A stretch of DNA of 64,000 nucleotides from NCBI RefSeq assembly GCF_009741445.1, contig NZ_CP046507.1:4712001-4776000 (forward strand). The letters run 5' to 3'. The notes under the pieces are model-generated. The model was not told the origin of the DNA and did no database searches. It worked only from the letters and a program-made list of their open reading frames with translations. This stretch comes from Mycobacterium avium subsp. avium (GTDB lineage: Bacteria > Actinomycetota > Actinomycetes > Mycobacteriales > Mycobacteriaceae). Of the stretch, positions 43,665 to 52,412 are shown in pieces; the stretch's first letter is position 1; each line of letters opens with the position of its first letter. A program made the position numbers and the translations under genes.

Positions 43665-44351
43665 ATGTCTTTGGTGGCCGGGCGGGGTCCGCTCAGCAGC
43701 GATCCGGCGGGGCGGTTCTCGCCGCCGATCCCCGCCGAGGTCGTCTACGTTGAACCGCATCCCCGGCGGGTGCAGGCGGTCAAGGACGGGCGTTCGGTGA
43801 TCGACACCGAACGGGCGCTGATGGTGCACCGGCGGGGGCGGCCGCTGAGCTACGTCTTCCCGGCCGACGAGGTCGCCGGCCTGCCCGGGGAGCCGGAGCC
43901 GGAGGCGCCCGGTTTCGTCCACGTCCCCTGGGACGCCGTGGACACCTGGTGGGAGGAGGGACGCAAGCTCGTGCACTACCCGCCCAATCCGTATCACCGT
44001 GTGGACTGCCGGGGCACCCGCCGGCGGCTGCGGGTGCGCGTCGGCGGCACCACGCTGGTGGACACCGACCACACGACGATCGTTTTCGAGACCGCCCTGC
44101 CGCCCAGGCTGTACGTCGATCCCGCGCACGTGCGCACCGATCTGCTGCGCCGCTCGGAGACGACGAGTTACTGCAACTACAAGGGTTTCGCGACGTACTG
44201 GTCGCTGGTCGACGGCGACCGGGTGGTCGACGACGTCGGCTGGTGCTATCCGGATCCGCCGCCGGAAAGCCTGCCCATCAAGGGTTTTCTGAGTTTCGAC
44301 GACACCCGCGTCGAGCTGCTGGCCGAGCTGCCGGTCAGCGCCCGTAGCTAG
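43665..44351 (+). CDS. DUF427-domain protein
   Basis: A 228-residue protein with two DUF427 units. The N-terminal one is around VYVEPHPRRVQAVKDGRSVI. The C-terminal one is better conserved (RLRVRVGGTTLVDTDHTTIV, then SETTSYCNYKGFATYWSLV and CYPDPPPESLPIKGFLSFDD). The fold is a compact beta barrel of unknown biochemical role, often found beside oxidoreductases. ATG 43665 is preceded by GGGAGGA (43652-43658). It is convergent with the acyl-CoA dehydrogenase, the coding ends overlapping by 17 bp. Confidence 0.82.
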   Translation: MSLVAGRGPLSSDPAGRFSPPIPAEVVYVEPHPRRVQAVKDGRSVIDTERALMVHRRGRPLSYVFPADEVAGLPGEPEPEAPGFVHVPWDAVDTWWEEGRKLVHYPPNPYHRVDCRGTRRRLRVRVGGTTLVDTDHTTIVFETALPPRLYVDPAHVRTDLLRRSETTSYCNYKGFATYWSLVDGDRVVDDVGWCYPDPPPESLPIKGFLSFDDTRVELLAELPVSARS

Positions 44352-45510
44352 GCCGTCCGAGCCCCAGCTCGTGCTGGGCGATCATGTTGCGGAACACCTC
44401 CATGGTGCCGCCGTAGATGCCGGCGGGCACGGCGTGCCGGAAGATGAACTCGATGGCGCCGTCGTCGGGTGAACCCGGGGTGTCGGTGGGCAAGGCCGAT
44501 GCGGTCCCCAGCAGGTCCATCAGTTCCTGGGATACCTCACGCATGGTTTGAATGAGCGCCACGCGTCCGTACATGCCGGGGGTCGACATGGCCGCCTCGA
44601 TGCGGGCCATGCCGCGCCCGAGCCGGTATTTGACCGACTCGTCGTCGATGGGCCGGCGGCCGGCCGCATCGGGTCTGGCCAGGATGGCCGCGACCCCGTC
44701 GGCCGCCTCGGCCATCAGGTGGCCGTGCTCGGAGAGCATCGAAATGTTCTGCAGGCCATGGTCTTGGGGGTCGGTGATGCCGTGTTCGGCGTCGAGGGCG
44801 AACCGCATCACCGTCCAGCCGCCGTTGACCTCGCCGATGCGGTAGAGGTCGTCGACGCGCACGTCGCTGTAGTAGACGATGTTGGTGCGGTCGCCGTCGA
44901 CGGTGCGGATGCCCTGGATCTCGATGCCCGCTGAGTCGAGCGGCACCAGGAACATGGTCAGGTTCTTGTGTTTCGGCCGCCGCGGATCGGTGTTGGTGAG
45001 CAGGAAGACGTACTCGGCGTTCTGCGCGTTCGAGGTGAACATCTTGGAGCCGTTGATGATCCAGCCCGACCCGTCCCGCACGGCCCGGGTTTTGCAGGTG
45101 GCGACGTCGGAGCCGCCCTCGGGTTCGGTGTAGCCCAGGCAGAGCCGGATCTTCCCGGACAACACGCCGGGCAGGATCGCGTCGGCGAGTTCGGGCGCCC
45201 CGAATTGCTTGACCAACCGCGCGACCACCGCCGTGGTGCCCCAGTGGAACCACGGCGTGTGCGCGCGGCCGATCTCGAGCTGAAAAATCCGCCGGCGCAC
45301 CGGATCGAATCCGCCCTCGGACTCCAGCTTCCAATCCGATTCCAGGTAACCCGCTTCACCCAGCGCCACATGCACCGGCTCACTGAAGTTTTCGCCGGTT
45401 TCGCGATCACGCCGGCGCACCTCGTCGGTGACGTGCTCGGCCAGGAACGCGCGCGTGCTCTGCTGGAAGGCCGCGTCCTGCGCCGAAAGTTCTACCCGGG
45501 AGAAGTCCAT
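44335..45510 (-). CDS. Acyl-CoA dehydrogenase
   Basis: A 391-residue flavoenzyme. Features seen: LCLGYTEPEGGSDVATCKTR (FAD-contact signature), WIINGSKMFTSNAQNAEYVF, and the C-terminal IYGGTMEVFRNMIAQHELGL where the glutamate would be the catalytic base. It should introduce a double bond into a CoA-activated intermediate, passing electrons to ETF. ATG start. It lies 8 bp downstream of the LLM oxidoreductase start, forming a run of minus-strand genes back to the thioesterase at 47350. Confidence 0.9.
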   Translation of the reverse strand: MDFSRVELSAQDAAFQQSTRAFLAEHVTDEVRRRDRETGENFSEPVHVALGEAGYLESDWKLESEGGFDPVRRRIFQLEIGRAHTPWFHWGTTAVVARLVKQFGAPELADAILPGVLSGKIRLCLGYTEPEGGSDVATCKTRAVRDGSGWIINGSKMFTSNAQNAEYVFLLTNTDPRRPKHKNLTMFLVPLDSAGIEIQGIRTVDGDRTNIVYYSDVRVDDLYRIGEVNGGWTVMRFALDAEHGITDPQDHGLQNISMLSEHGHLMAEAADGVAAILARPDAAGRRPIDDESVKYRLGRGMARIEAAMSTPGMYGRVALIQTMREVSQELMDLLGTASALPTDTPGSPDDGAIEFIFRHAVPAGIYGGTMEVFRNMIAQHELGLGRPSYGR

Positions 45511-45518
45511 GGTTGCGG

Positions 45519-46439
45519 CTAGGCGGCGTCGACGACCAGGGTGCGGAACCGGTCCAGGGTCTCCAGCGCGTGGGCCATGCTGTCGCCGGGCAGGTGCACG
45601 CTCACCCAGGTCACCCCCAGCTTGGCCAGCTTGTCCAGGCCGTCGAGATAGGCGTCGGCGTTGAATTCGTCGTCGACGGGGCTACCACCCTCGAAGTTGG
45701 TGAAGGTGATGTCGATCGTCGACCAATCACGTTGCGCCGCATCGCATCTGCGACGCAGGTCGGCGATGCCGTCGGCGAGTTTGGCCACCGAGTCGATGAC
45801 GGCGGTGCCGGCCGTCCGGGCCAGCTGCGGCGGGGCGGGAAACGGGCACCAGCCGTCGCCGTAGTCGGCCACCCGCTGGCGCGCGGCGGCGGTGTTGCCG
45901 CCGATCCAGATCGGCGGATGCGGGCTGCTGACCGGCCGGGGATGCGCGGTGATGCCGCGGGCGCTGAAATGCCTTCCCTCGAACGAGATGTCGTCGCCGG
46001 TCCACACGGCGCGGATCACCTGCAGGGCCTCCTCGAACAGCTCGGCGCGCTCGTCGTAACTGACGCCCAGCGCCGCGAACTCGCGCTTGAGGTAGCCCAC
46101 GCCGACGGCGAGGGTGAAGCGGCCGCCGGAGAGCAGGTCGAGGGTGGCGCCGGATTTGGCCACCACGAACGGGTTTCGATACGGCAGCACCACGATGTTG
46201 GGGATCAACCGCAGCGTGGACGTGGTGGCGGCGGCGAAACCCAGTGCCACGAAAGGATCCAACGCGTCATGCCCGCCGGCCTCGAGCCAGCGCTGCGACG
46301 GCGCGGGGTGGTCGGTGAAGCCGAAGCCGTGGATCCCGGCCGCCTCGGCCGCCGCGGCCACCTTGGCGATGCCGTCCCCGCTGACCAGCTCCCGGTTGTA
46401 GGGATGGCTGTGCATCGGGTGGGTGATGGTGAAGCGCAT
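45519..46439 (-). CDS. F420-dependent LLM-class oxidoreductase
   Basis: A 306-residue luciferase-like TIM-barrel protein. Motifs include IHGFGFTDHPAPSQRWLEAG, TTSTLRLIPNIVVLPYRNPF and KSGATLDLLSGGRFTLAVGV, then GYLKREFAALGV and PIWIGGNTAAARQRVADYGD. Mycobacterial members typically use F420 rather than FMN. It could reduce or oxidise a ring or double bond in the cluster's substrate. ATG start, 5 bp after the thioesterase stop. Confidence 0.88.
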   Translation of the reverse strand: MRFTITHPMHSHPYNRELVSGDGIAKVAAAAEAAGIHGFGFTDHPAPSQRWLEAGGHDALDPFVALGFAAATTSTLRLIPNIVVLPYRNPFVVAKSGATLDLLSGGRFTLAVGVGYLKREFAALGVSYDERAELFEEALQVIRAVWTGDDISFEGRHFSARGITAHPRPVSSPHPPIWIGGNTAAARQRVADYGDGWCPFPAPPQLARTAGTAVIDSVAKLADGIADLRRRCDAAQRDWSTIDITFTNFEGGSPVDDEFNADAYLDGLDKLAKLGVTWVSVHLPGDSMAHALETLDRFRTLVVDAA

Positions 46440-46444
46440 GGCCG

Positions 46445-47350
46445 TTAGAAGCGGGCCCGGGAATCGATCGCGGTGTCGCTGGTGCGCAGCGGGCGGATCA
46501 GCGCCTCCTGCGCGAAGGAGGCCAACAGCTCGCCCTGTTCGGTGTGCACGGTGCCGCGCACATACGACATTCCGGCGCCCACCTGGGTGCTCTCGTGGCT
46601 GTAGAGCAGCCAGCCGTCCCAGCGCACCGGCTCGTGGAAGGCGACCGAGATGCTCATCGGCGCGGTGGACACGGTCAGGTGCGCCTGGGCGGTGCCGATG
46701 CCCGGATGCGCGCGCATGGTGGTGGAGATGCCCAGGTGCCCGGTGAAGTAGGCCAGCAGCGCCTTGGCCAGGTCGTCACGGGTGGGGATGGGGTCGTAGT
46801 GCAGCCAGGCGTACAGCTCCGGCGGGCCGACCTCGTCGGGGCTGTTGACGTCGACGACGTCCACCAGGCGCAGCTCCCGGCCGACCATCGGCATCGGGGA
46901 GGGGTTGGCGTCGGCGGGCCCGGCGACGTCGGGCCGGGGCAGCTGGTGGCGGATGACGTCGCCGGTGGGCACGTCGGCCAGCACGGTGATGCTCAGGCAG
47001 CGCCGGCCGTTCTGGTGCACGGCGACGACGGCGGTGGCGGTGGACCGGCCTTCGGCCACGACGTCGAGGACCAGCTCGATGGGCGGTCCGACCGCGACTG
47101 CGCGGGAGAACACGGCGTGCGCCGAGCGCACCGACTTGTCACCGAACCGCTTGGCCACCGCGACGATCGCCTGCGCGAGCACCTGGGTGCCCTCGACCAC
47201 CTGGCGTTCGTCGCCCCCGCCCCCGATATCACCGGCGGTGTCGGCGGTGAACCGGTCCTGCCCGTCGGGCCGCACCTCGAACAGATCCAGCAGGCCCTGC
47301 ACCGTCCACTCGGTCGATTCCTGGGAAACCTTGCTCAACTCGGATTCCAC
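46445..47350 (-). CDS. TesB-type acyl-CoA thioesterase
   Basis: A 301-residue double-HotDog thioesterase. The N-terminal HotDog carries SVRSAHAVFSRAVAVGPPIE. The C-terminal one carries TVSTAPMSISVAFHEPVRWD, then GWLLYSHESTQVGAGMSYVR with the Ser/Thr-Gln-type active-site segment. It hydrolyses acyl-CoA, perhaps to free CoA when pathway intermediates accumulate. GTG start at 47350, about 30 bp from motif copy B, which lies between it and the divergent SRPBCC gene. Confidence 0.87.
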   Translation of the reverse strand: MESELSKVSQESTEWTVQGLLDLFEVRPDGQDRFTADTAGDIGGGGDERQVVEGTQVLAQAIVAVAKRFGDKSVRSAHAVFSRAVAVGPPIELVLDVVAEGRSTATAVVAVHQNGRRCLSITVLADVPTGDVIRHQLPRPDVAGPADANPSPMPMVGRELRLVDVVDVNSPDEVGPPELYAWLHYDPIPTRDDLAKALLAYFTGHLGISTTMRAHPGIGTAQAHLTVSTAPMSISVAFHEPVRWDGWLLYSHESTQVGAGMSYVRGTVHTEQGELLASFAQEALIRPLRTSDTAIDSRARF

Positions 47351-47376
47351 CTCTCGTGTCGCCCAGCTTCGCGCTC

Positions 47377-47408
47377 AGCGTGACACTTTGCGTAAGATTT
47401 GTAAAGCT
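47377..47408. promoter_or_regulatory. Shared motif, copy B (TGACAC-N14-GTAAAG)
   Basis: TGACAC at 47381-47386, GTAAAG at 47401-47406. It sits in the 122-bp divergent region between the TesB-type thioesterase (minus, start 47350) and the SRPBCC gene (plus, start 47473). On the plus strand GTGACA and TAAAGC would read as -35 and -10 with a 16-bp spacer, so promoter and operator functions may coincide. Confidence 0.6.
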
Positions 47409-47472
47409 TGGCTAACAACACGGCGGGGCGGCATAGCGGCCGGGCGACGGAACGCACAGGGAGGCAATACAA

Positions 47473-47946
47473 TTGGGCATCGTCACCACCAGCTCGGAGA
47501 CCGCGTTCACCCAGTCCGCCGAAACGGTGTACGACTTCGTCACCAATCCGCAGAACTGGACCAAGACCTATCCCGGCAGCGCCCACATCGGCAAGCTGCC
47601 CGAGCTTCCGCTGCGGGTGGGCGACACCTGGGAGGAGACCGGCCCCGACGGCGACCGGATCTTCAGCTGGCAGCTGGCCGCCGCGGTGCGCCCGTCGCTG
47701 TTCGTGTTCACCTCGATCGGCCGGCTGGGCCACGACCGCGACGGCAACGGCGGCCTGCCGGGCCGCATCACGGTCTGCTACCGGTTCACCCGCCCCGGCC
47801 ACGACATCACGCTGTTCTCCCGCACCATGACGATCGAGGCGGACAAGGACGCCCCGCTGCCCGATCAGCTGTTCGTGCAGGCCAACCCGGCCAGGATCGA
47901 CGCCTACCACGAGGCCGTCGCGCGGGAGCTCGCCGCGCTCGATTGA
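47473..47946 (+). CDS. SRPBCC (polyketide cyclase/START-like) protein
   Basis: A 157-residue helix-grip protein (TSSETAFTQSAETVYDFVTN, then PQNWTKTYPGSAHIG, and an amphipathic C-terminal helix ending AYHEAVARELAALD). Such proteins bind hydrophobic ligands or act as cyclase/aromatase-like enzymes. The TTG start at 47473 follows GGGAGG by 9 nt. It is the first plus-strand gene of the right half of the cluster, downstream of motif copy B. Confidence 0.8.
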   Translation: MGIVTTSSETAFTQSAETVYDFVTNPQNWTKTYPGSAHIGKLPELPLRVGDTWEETGPDGDRIFSWQLAAAVRPSLFVFTSIGRLGHDRDGNGGLPGRITVCYRFTRPGHDITLFSRTMTIEADKDAPLPDQLFVQANPARIDAYHEAVARELAALD

Positions 47947-47965
47947 CACCGGCACCCGCGGTGCA

Positions 47966-47992
47966 TGACACTTTGTCGATGTTTTGTAAAGC
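47966..47992. promoter_or_regulatory. Shared motif, copy C (TGACAC-N14-GTAAAG)
   Basis: TGACAC at 47966-47971, GTAAAG at 47986-47991, followed by C as in copies A and B. It lies in the 72-bp gap between the SRPBCC gene and the SMP-30 gene, ending 27 bp before the latter's ATG. This is a natural promoter or operator position. Confidence 0.6.
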
Positions 47993-48018
47993 GGAAGGTT
48001 TGCCGAAGGCATGAGCGG

Positions 48019-48837
48019 ATGATCCCCGAGCCACTGGTCAACGGGTTCTGCTTCGGCGAGGGCCCGCGCTGGTTCGAGGGTCTGCTGTGGTTCTCCGACA
48101 TGCTCGGCGAAGCGGTGCACACCACCACCATGGGTGGCGCGCTGACCACCCTGCCGCTGCCCGGGCACTGTCCGTCCGGGCTGGGATTCCGCCCCGACGG
48201 CTCGTTGCTGATCGCCTCCACGCGCGACCGGCGGGTGTTGCGCTACGACGGCGAAACGGTGGTCACCGTCGCCGAACTCGCCGACATCGCGCCGGCCGAC
48301 CTGGGCGACATGGTGGTCGACCGCGCGGGCCGCGCCTACATCGGCTGCCAGGCCTTCACCGGCGGCGCGATCATCCGGCTGGACCCCGACGACCGTGCGA
48401 CCGTGGTGGCCGACGACCTGGACTTCCCCAACGGCATGGCGATCACCCCGGACGGGGCGACGCTGATCGTCGCCGAGTCCACCGGGCGGCGGCTGAGCGC
48501 GTTCGCCATCGACGACGACGGCGCACTGTCGGACCGGCGGGTCTTCGCCGACGGCCTGGACGGGCCGCCCGACGGCATCGCGCTGGACGCCGACGGCGGG
48601 GTGTGGGCGGCGATGACGCTGGCGCACCAGTTCGAGCGGATCGTGGCCGGCGGCGCCGTCACCGACCGCATCGACATCGGCGATCGCGTGGCCATCGCCT
48701 GCGCACTGGGCGGTCCGCAGCGCCGCACGCTGTTTTTGTTGTCGAGCACGGACGCCTATCCTCAGCGTCTGGTCGGCACCCGCCTGTCCCGGTTGGATGC
48801 CGTCACGGTGACCACGCCCGGCGCCGGCCTGCCCTGA
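48019..48837 (+). CDS. SMP-30/gluconolactonase-family lactonase
   Basis: A 272-residue six-bladed beta-propeller. It contains FCFGEGPRWFEGLLWFSDML with the metal Glu, DFPNGMAITPDGATLIVAES with the metal Asn, and DGPPDGIALDADGGVWAAMT with the metal Asp. These are the residues that hold the divalent cation in SMP-30 and gluconolactonase. A lactonase makes sense beside a Baeyer-Villiger monooxygenase, since lactones would be the products for cyclic ketones. ATG 48019. Confidence 0.88.
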   Translation: MIPEPLVNGFCFGEGPRWFEGLLWFSDMLGEAVHTTTMGGALTTLPLPGHCPSGLGFRPDGSLLIASTRDRRVLRYDGETVVTVAELADIAPADLGDMVVDRAGRAYIGCQAFTGGAIIRLDPDDRATVVADDLDFPNGMAITPDGATLIVAESTGRRLSAFAIDDDGALSDRRVFADGLDGPPDGIALDADGGVWAAMTLAHQFERIVAGGAVTDRIDIGDRVAIACALGGPQRRTLFLLSSTDAYPQRLVGTRLSRLDAVTVTTPGAGLP

Positions 48838-48856
48838 CTTTCCGGAGAGGTTGACG

Positions 48857-49675
48857 ATGACCGACGCCTACTACGAGCTGATCGACTCCGACGCGTCGGG
48901 CGAGAGGTTCCGGGCCACCGATCTGGCGCGTGGCACCTGGTCGGCGACGATCCAGCACGGCGGTCCGGTGTCGGCACTGCTGACGCGGGCCCTGGAGCGC
49001 TGCGAGCAGCGCGATGACACCCGGCTGTCCCGGGTGGTGATCGACCTGCTGGGTGGGGTGCCGGTCGAGGGCGACCTGTGGGTGCGCGCAGAGGTGCAGC
49101 GCCCCGGCAAGCAGATCGAACTGCTCGGCGCCCAGATGCTGGCGCCGGGGCCCGACGGCGCCCCGCGGCCGGTGGCGCGCGCCAGCGGCTGGCGGTTGCA
49201 GCACCAGGACACCGGATCCCTGGCGCACGCGGCGGCGCCGCTGCCGCGTCCGCGGGCCGAGGCCTACGACCGCAACCTCAAGGCGCGCGACTGGGACCGC
49301 AACTACGTGCACAGCCTGCAGTGGCTGTGGTTGACCGAGCCGCTGAGCGAGGGCCCCGGGGAATCCTGGATCAGCCCGACCGTCGACCTGGTGAAGGGCG
49401 AATCGATGACCCGGCTACAGCGGCTGTTCGCGGTGGCCGACTGCGCCAACGGCATCGGCAGCAAGCTGGACATCACCAAGTGGACGTTCCTCAACACCGA
49501 TCTGGCCGTGCACGTGTTCCGGGTCCCCGACGGCGACTGGATCGGCATCCGGGCCGAGACCAGCTACGGGCCGGACGGGATCGGCACGACGATCGGCACG
49601 TTGTTCGACGAGCAGGGCGCCGTGGGCGCCATCCAGCAGTCGGTTCTGGTGCGCCGGCGGCCCGGTCGGGCCTAA
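48857..49675 (+). CDS. Thioesterase-family (double-HotDog) protein
   Basis: A 272-residue acyl-CoA-thioesterase-like protein. The N-terminal half shows WSATIQHGGPVSALLTRALE and LSRVVIDLLGGVPVEGDLWV. The C-terminal half shows LQRLFAVADCANGIGSKLDI and RAETSYGPDGIGTTIGTLFD. The fold is of the mycobacterial thioesterase group that includes TesB relatives, but active-site residues are not clearly conserved, so it might be a binding protein. ATG 48857 with GGAGAGG upstream, 19 bp after the lactonase. Confidence 0.8.
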   Translation: MTDAYYELIDSDASGERFRATDLARGTWSATIQHGGPVSALLTRALERCEQRDDTRLSRVVIDLLGGVPVEGDLWVRAEVQRPGKQIELLGAQMLAPGPDGAPRPVARASGWRLQHQDTGSLAHAAAPLPRPRAEAYDRNLKARDWDRNYVHSLQWLWLTEPLSEGPGESWISPTVDLVKGESMTRLQRLFAVADCANGIGSKLDITKWTFLNTDLAVHVFRVPDGDWIGIRAETSYGPDGIGTTIGTLFDEQGAVGAIQQSVLVRRRPGRA

Positions 49676-49693
49676 CGTGGGAGCGAATGACCA

Positions 49694-49720
49694 TGACACC
49701 GCGGCGACACTTCGTAAAGT
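49694..49720. promoter_or_regulatory. Shared motif, copy D, at the tetR start
   Basis: TGACAC at 49694-49699 and GTAAAG at 49714-49719 keep the same 14-bp spacing as copies A-C, though the inner bases differ. TAAAGT (49715-49720) fits a TANNNT -10 box, and a start 7 nt later would be at the tetR ATG (49728), giving a leaderless message. The regulator may therefore act on its own promoter. Confidence 0.55.
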
Positions 49721-49727
49721 TTGAATC

Positions 49728-50279
49728 ATGAGCCACCCGGTCCGGGCGACGGCGATCGCCGACACCGACACCTCGACCCGCCAGCGCATTCTGGCGGCCA
49801 CCGCCGAGGTGCTCGGTCGCAACGGCAAGACCAAGCTCAGCCTGTCCGACGTCGCCACCCAGGCCGGGGTGTCCCGCCCGACGCTGTACCGCTGGTTCGC
49901 CTCGAAAGAGGAGCTGCTGTCGGCGTTTTCGGCCTACGAGCGCCAGATCTTCGAAAGCGGCCTGGTCAAGGCCACCGCGGGTCTCAAGGGTGTGGACAAG
50001 CTGGACGCGGTGCTGCGGTTCATCGTCGACTATCAGCATTCCTACTCCGGCGTCCGCATGGTCGACGTCGAGCCCGAGCACACCATCGCCCAGTTCTCCG
50101 GGGTGATCCCGCAGATGCGCGAGGGCCTGCAGCGCCACCTGCCCGGACCCAACGCCGCGGTGAAGGCGGCCACGGTGATCCGGATCGCGATCTCGCACTA
50201 CATCGTGCGCAGCGACGACGCCGATCAGTTCCTGGCCCAGCTGCGCCACGCCGTCGGCATCAAGGCGCCGACCGACTGA
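49728..50279 (+). CDS. TetR-family regulator of the catabolic cluster
   Basis: A 183-residue regulator. The HTH at about residues 20-65 reads RILAATAEVLGRNGKTKLSL then SDVATQAGVSRPTLYRWFAS. The C-terminal ligand domain is short. Its own start is overlapped by motif copy D. Other copies precede the lactonase, the SRPBCC/thioesterase pair and the 42213 gene, so this protein is the best candidate to bind the motif (inference). The inducer is probably a pathway intermediate. Confidence 0.87.
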   Translation: MSHPVRATAIADTDTSTRQRILAATAEVLGRNGKTKLSLSDVATQAGVSRPTLYRWFASKEELLSAFSAYERQIFESGLVKATAGLKGVDKLDAVLRFIVDYQHSYSGVRMVDVEPEHTIAQFSGVIPQMREGLQRHLPGPNAAVKAATVIRIAISHYIVRSDDADQFLAQLRHAVGIKAPTD

Positions 50280-50292
50280 CCGCCGGCCGGGA

Positions 50293-51633
50293 TCAGTCGA
50301 ACAGCACCGCGGCGTTGAGGTAGCCCGTCGGGTCGAGTGCGGCCTTGACGGTGCGCATCGCGGCGATGTCGGCGGGCTCCCGGGACATGCCGAGGTAGGG
50401 CCGCTTGCGGCTGCCGACGCCGTGTTCGGAGCTGACGTTGCCGCCGCTTGCCGCGATGAGGTCCATCATCGGCTCATACAGCGCGTGCTCCCGGTCGGCC
50501 GCACAGCGCAACACGTTCAGGTGCAGGTTGCCCTCGCCGATGTGGCCGAACAGCACCGGCAGCGCGTCGGGCGCGTGGGTGTGCACCAAATCGATTGCGG
50601 CTCTTTCGAATTCGCTGATCGACGACAGCGGCAGCGAGACGTCGAACTTCAGCGGCGGCCCGTACACGCCGAGCACCTCGGCCAGCGCCTCCCTGACCCG
50701 CCACAACCGTTGCCGCGCAACGGCATCCACGCCGACTGCCGGTTCGCCGCTGAGCGGCGCGTCGTCCAGCAGGCCAGCGAGCCGCTCGGTCTGGTCGTGG
50801 TCGGCGGCCAACTCCACCAGCAGCAGCCAGTCGGCGTCGACCGGGGCGGGCACGCCGCGATGCTCGCGGGTCAGCGCAGCCGCCCGGCCGTCGATCAATT
50901 CCAGCGCAGCGATGCCGTCCACGTCGCGGAACGTGCGCCCGGCGGCCACCACGGCATCGAGGTCGGCGAACCCGCAGATCGCCGTCACCGTGTGCGTCGG
51001 GGTGGGATGCAGTCGCAGGTCCAGCTCGGTGATCACGCCCAGCGTGCCCTCGGCGCCGACGAACAGCGCGGGCAGGTCGTAGCCGGTGTTGTCCCGGCGC
51101 ACCCGGCTGCGCCGGCGCAGCAGCGCGCCGTCGGGCAGCGCGACCTGGATGCCGAGCACCTGCTCGCCCATGTTGCCGTACCGAACAGTGTGCAGCCCAC
51201 CGGCATTCGTGGAGGCCATGCCGCCGACGGTCGCGCTGTCGCGGGCCGCGAGGTCCACGCCGAACACCAGGTTGGCGGCCGACGCGGCCTGCTGCACCGC
51301 GGCCAGCGTGGCCCCGGCGCCGACCTCGATGCGACGCTCGACGGTGTCGACGTCGGCGATGCGGTGCAGCCGTTCGGTGGACAGCAACACGTCGTCGTGC
51401 TCGGGCACCGTCCCGGCCACCAGCGACGTCCGCCCACCCTGCACCGTCACGTGGGCGCCGGCGTCCCGGCACACCCGCAGCACCTCGGCGAGTTGCTCGG
51501 CCGAGCCCGGCCGCACCAGCGCGCTGGCCCGCCCGCGATAGCGGCCGGTGTGGTCGACGCTGCGCGCCGCCAGCACGTCGGGGTCGGTGACGACGTGAGT
51601 GGATCCGACCGTATCCGCCAACGCGCGCAGCAT
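50293..51633 (-). CDS. FAD-linked oxidase (GlcD/D-lactate dehydrogenase-like)
   Basis: A 446-residue flavoenzyme. The FAD_binding_4 domain carries HVTVQGGRTSLVAGTVPEHD and ASTNAGGLHTVRYGNMGEQV. The C-terminal FAD-oxidase domain has LFGHIGEGNLHLNVLRC and SSEHGVGSRKRPYLGM. These are the conserved loops of the D-2-hydroxyacid dehydrogenase group (glycolate, lactate, 2-hydroxyglutarate). It would oxidise a hydroxy acid to a keto acid, which the HpcH-type aldolase could use (inference). Convergent with tetR, 13 bp apart. Confidence 0.88.
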   Translation of the reverse strand: MLRALADTVGSTHVVTDPDVLAARSVDHTGRYRGRASALVRPGSAEQLAEVLRVCRDAGAHVTVQGGRTSLVAGTVPEHDDVLLSTERLHRIADVDTVERRIEVGAGATLAAVQQAASAANLVFGVDLAARDSATVGGMASTNAGGLHTVRYGNMGEQVLGIQVALPDGALLRRRSRVRRDNTGYDLPALFVGAEGTLGVITELDLRLHPTPTHTVTAICGFADLDAVVAAGRTFRDVDGIAALELIDGRAAALTREHRGVPAPVDADWLLLVELAADHDQTERLAGLLDDAPLSGEPAVGVDAVARQRLWRVREALAEVLGVYGPPLKFDVSLPLSSISEFERAAIDLVHTHAPDALPVLFGHIGEGNLHLNVLRCAADREHALYEPMMDLIAASGGNVSSEHGVGSRKRPYLGMSREPADIAAMRTVKAALDPTGYLNAAVLFD

Positions 51634-51654
51634 GTTCGCGGTTATAGCACCGCG

Positions 51655-52395
51655 CTAGAACTGCTTGTGCGGCACGTCGGTGACCAGTCCGCCGTCCATC
51701 ACGAATTCGCTGCCGGTCGCGTACGACGACTCGTCGCTGGCCAGGAACAAGACGAACGTCGACACCTCGCGGGACTCGGCCGGACGGCCGAGCGGGACGG
51801 TCACCATGTCGTCGGGCAGGTGTTTGGTCATCGGGGTGCGGATGAAGCCGGGGTGCACGGAGTTGACCCGGATGTTGTGCGGCGCCAGCTCCAGCGCCGC
51901 GGACTTCGCCAGGCCGCGCACGCCCCACTTGGATGCGACGTAGGGGTGCACCATGGGCGCACCGCGCAGCCCCTCGATGGAGGAGATGTTGATGATCGAG
52001 CCGCCGCCGGCCGCGATCATCGGCTCGACGGCCACCCGCATGCCCAGGAAGGTGCCGGTCAGGTTGACGTCAATCACCTTCTGCCACTTGGCCAGATCGA
52101 AACTCTTCAGCGGCCCGAGCGCGACGGTGCCGGCGTTGTTGACCAACACGTTGAGCTTGCCGAATTCGCCGACGGCGGTTTCCACGGCGGCGTCCCACTG
52201 GTCGGGCTGGGTGACGTCCAGGTGGACGTAGCGCACCGAGTCGCCGATCTCGTCGGCCACGGCCTTGCCCTCGTCGTCGAGGATGTCGCCGATCACCACC
52301 TTGGCGCCCTCGGCCGCCAGCAGCCGCGCGTGCTCGGCGCCCATGCCGCGGGCGCCCCCGCTGATTAGCGCAACCTTGCCGTCTACCCGTCCCAC
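51655..52395 (-). CDS. Short-chain dehydrogenase resembling FabG3/20-beta-hydroxysteroid dehydrogenase
   Basis: A 246-residue classical SDR. Cofactor motif SGGARGMGAEHARLLAAEG, the motif VLVNNAGTVALGPL, catalytic Ser in SIINISSIEGLRG, YVASK, and the ending DESSYATGSEFVMDGG. The pattern GDILDDEGKAVADE and ELAPHNIRVNSVHPGFIRTP is very close to M. tuberculosis Rv2002 (FabG3) as I recall it, an enzyme active on steroid 20-hydroxyl groups. This fits a steroid- or terpenoid-like substrate for the cluster, without proving it. GTG/ATG start near 52395. Confidence 0.87.
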   Translation of the reverse strand: MGRVDGKVALISGGARGMGAEHARLLAAEGAKVVIGDILDDEGKAVADEIGDSVRYVHLDVTQPDQWDAAVETAVGEFGKLNVLVNNAGTVALGPLKSFDLAKWQKVIDVNLTGTFLGMRVAVEPMIAAGGGSIINISSIEGLRGAPMVHPYVASKWGVRGLAKSAALELAPHNIRVNSVHPGFIRTPMTKHLPDDMVTVPLGRPAESREVSTFVLFLASDESSYATGSEFVMDGGLVTDVPHKQF

Positions 52396-52412
52396 GCGGG
52401 TCTCCTTTCGAT

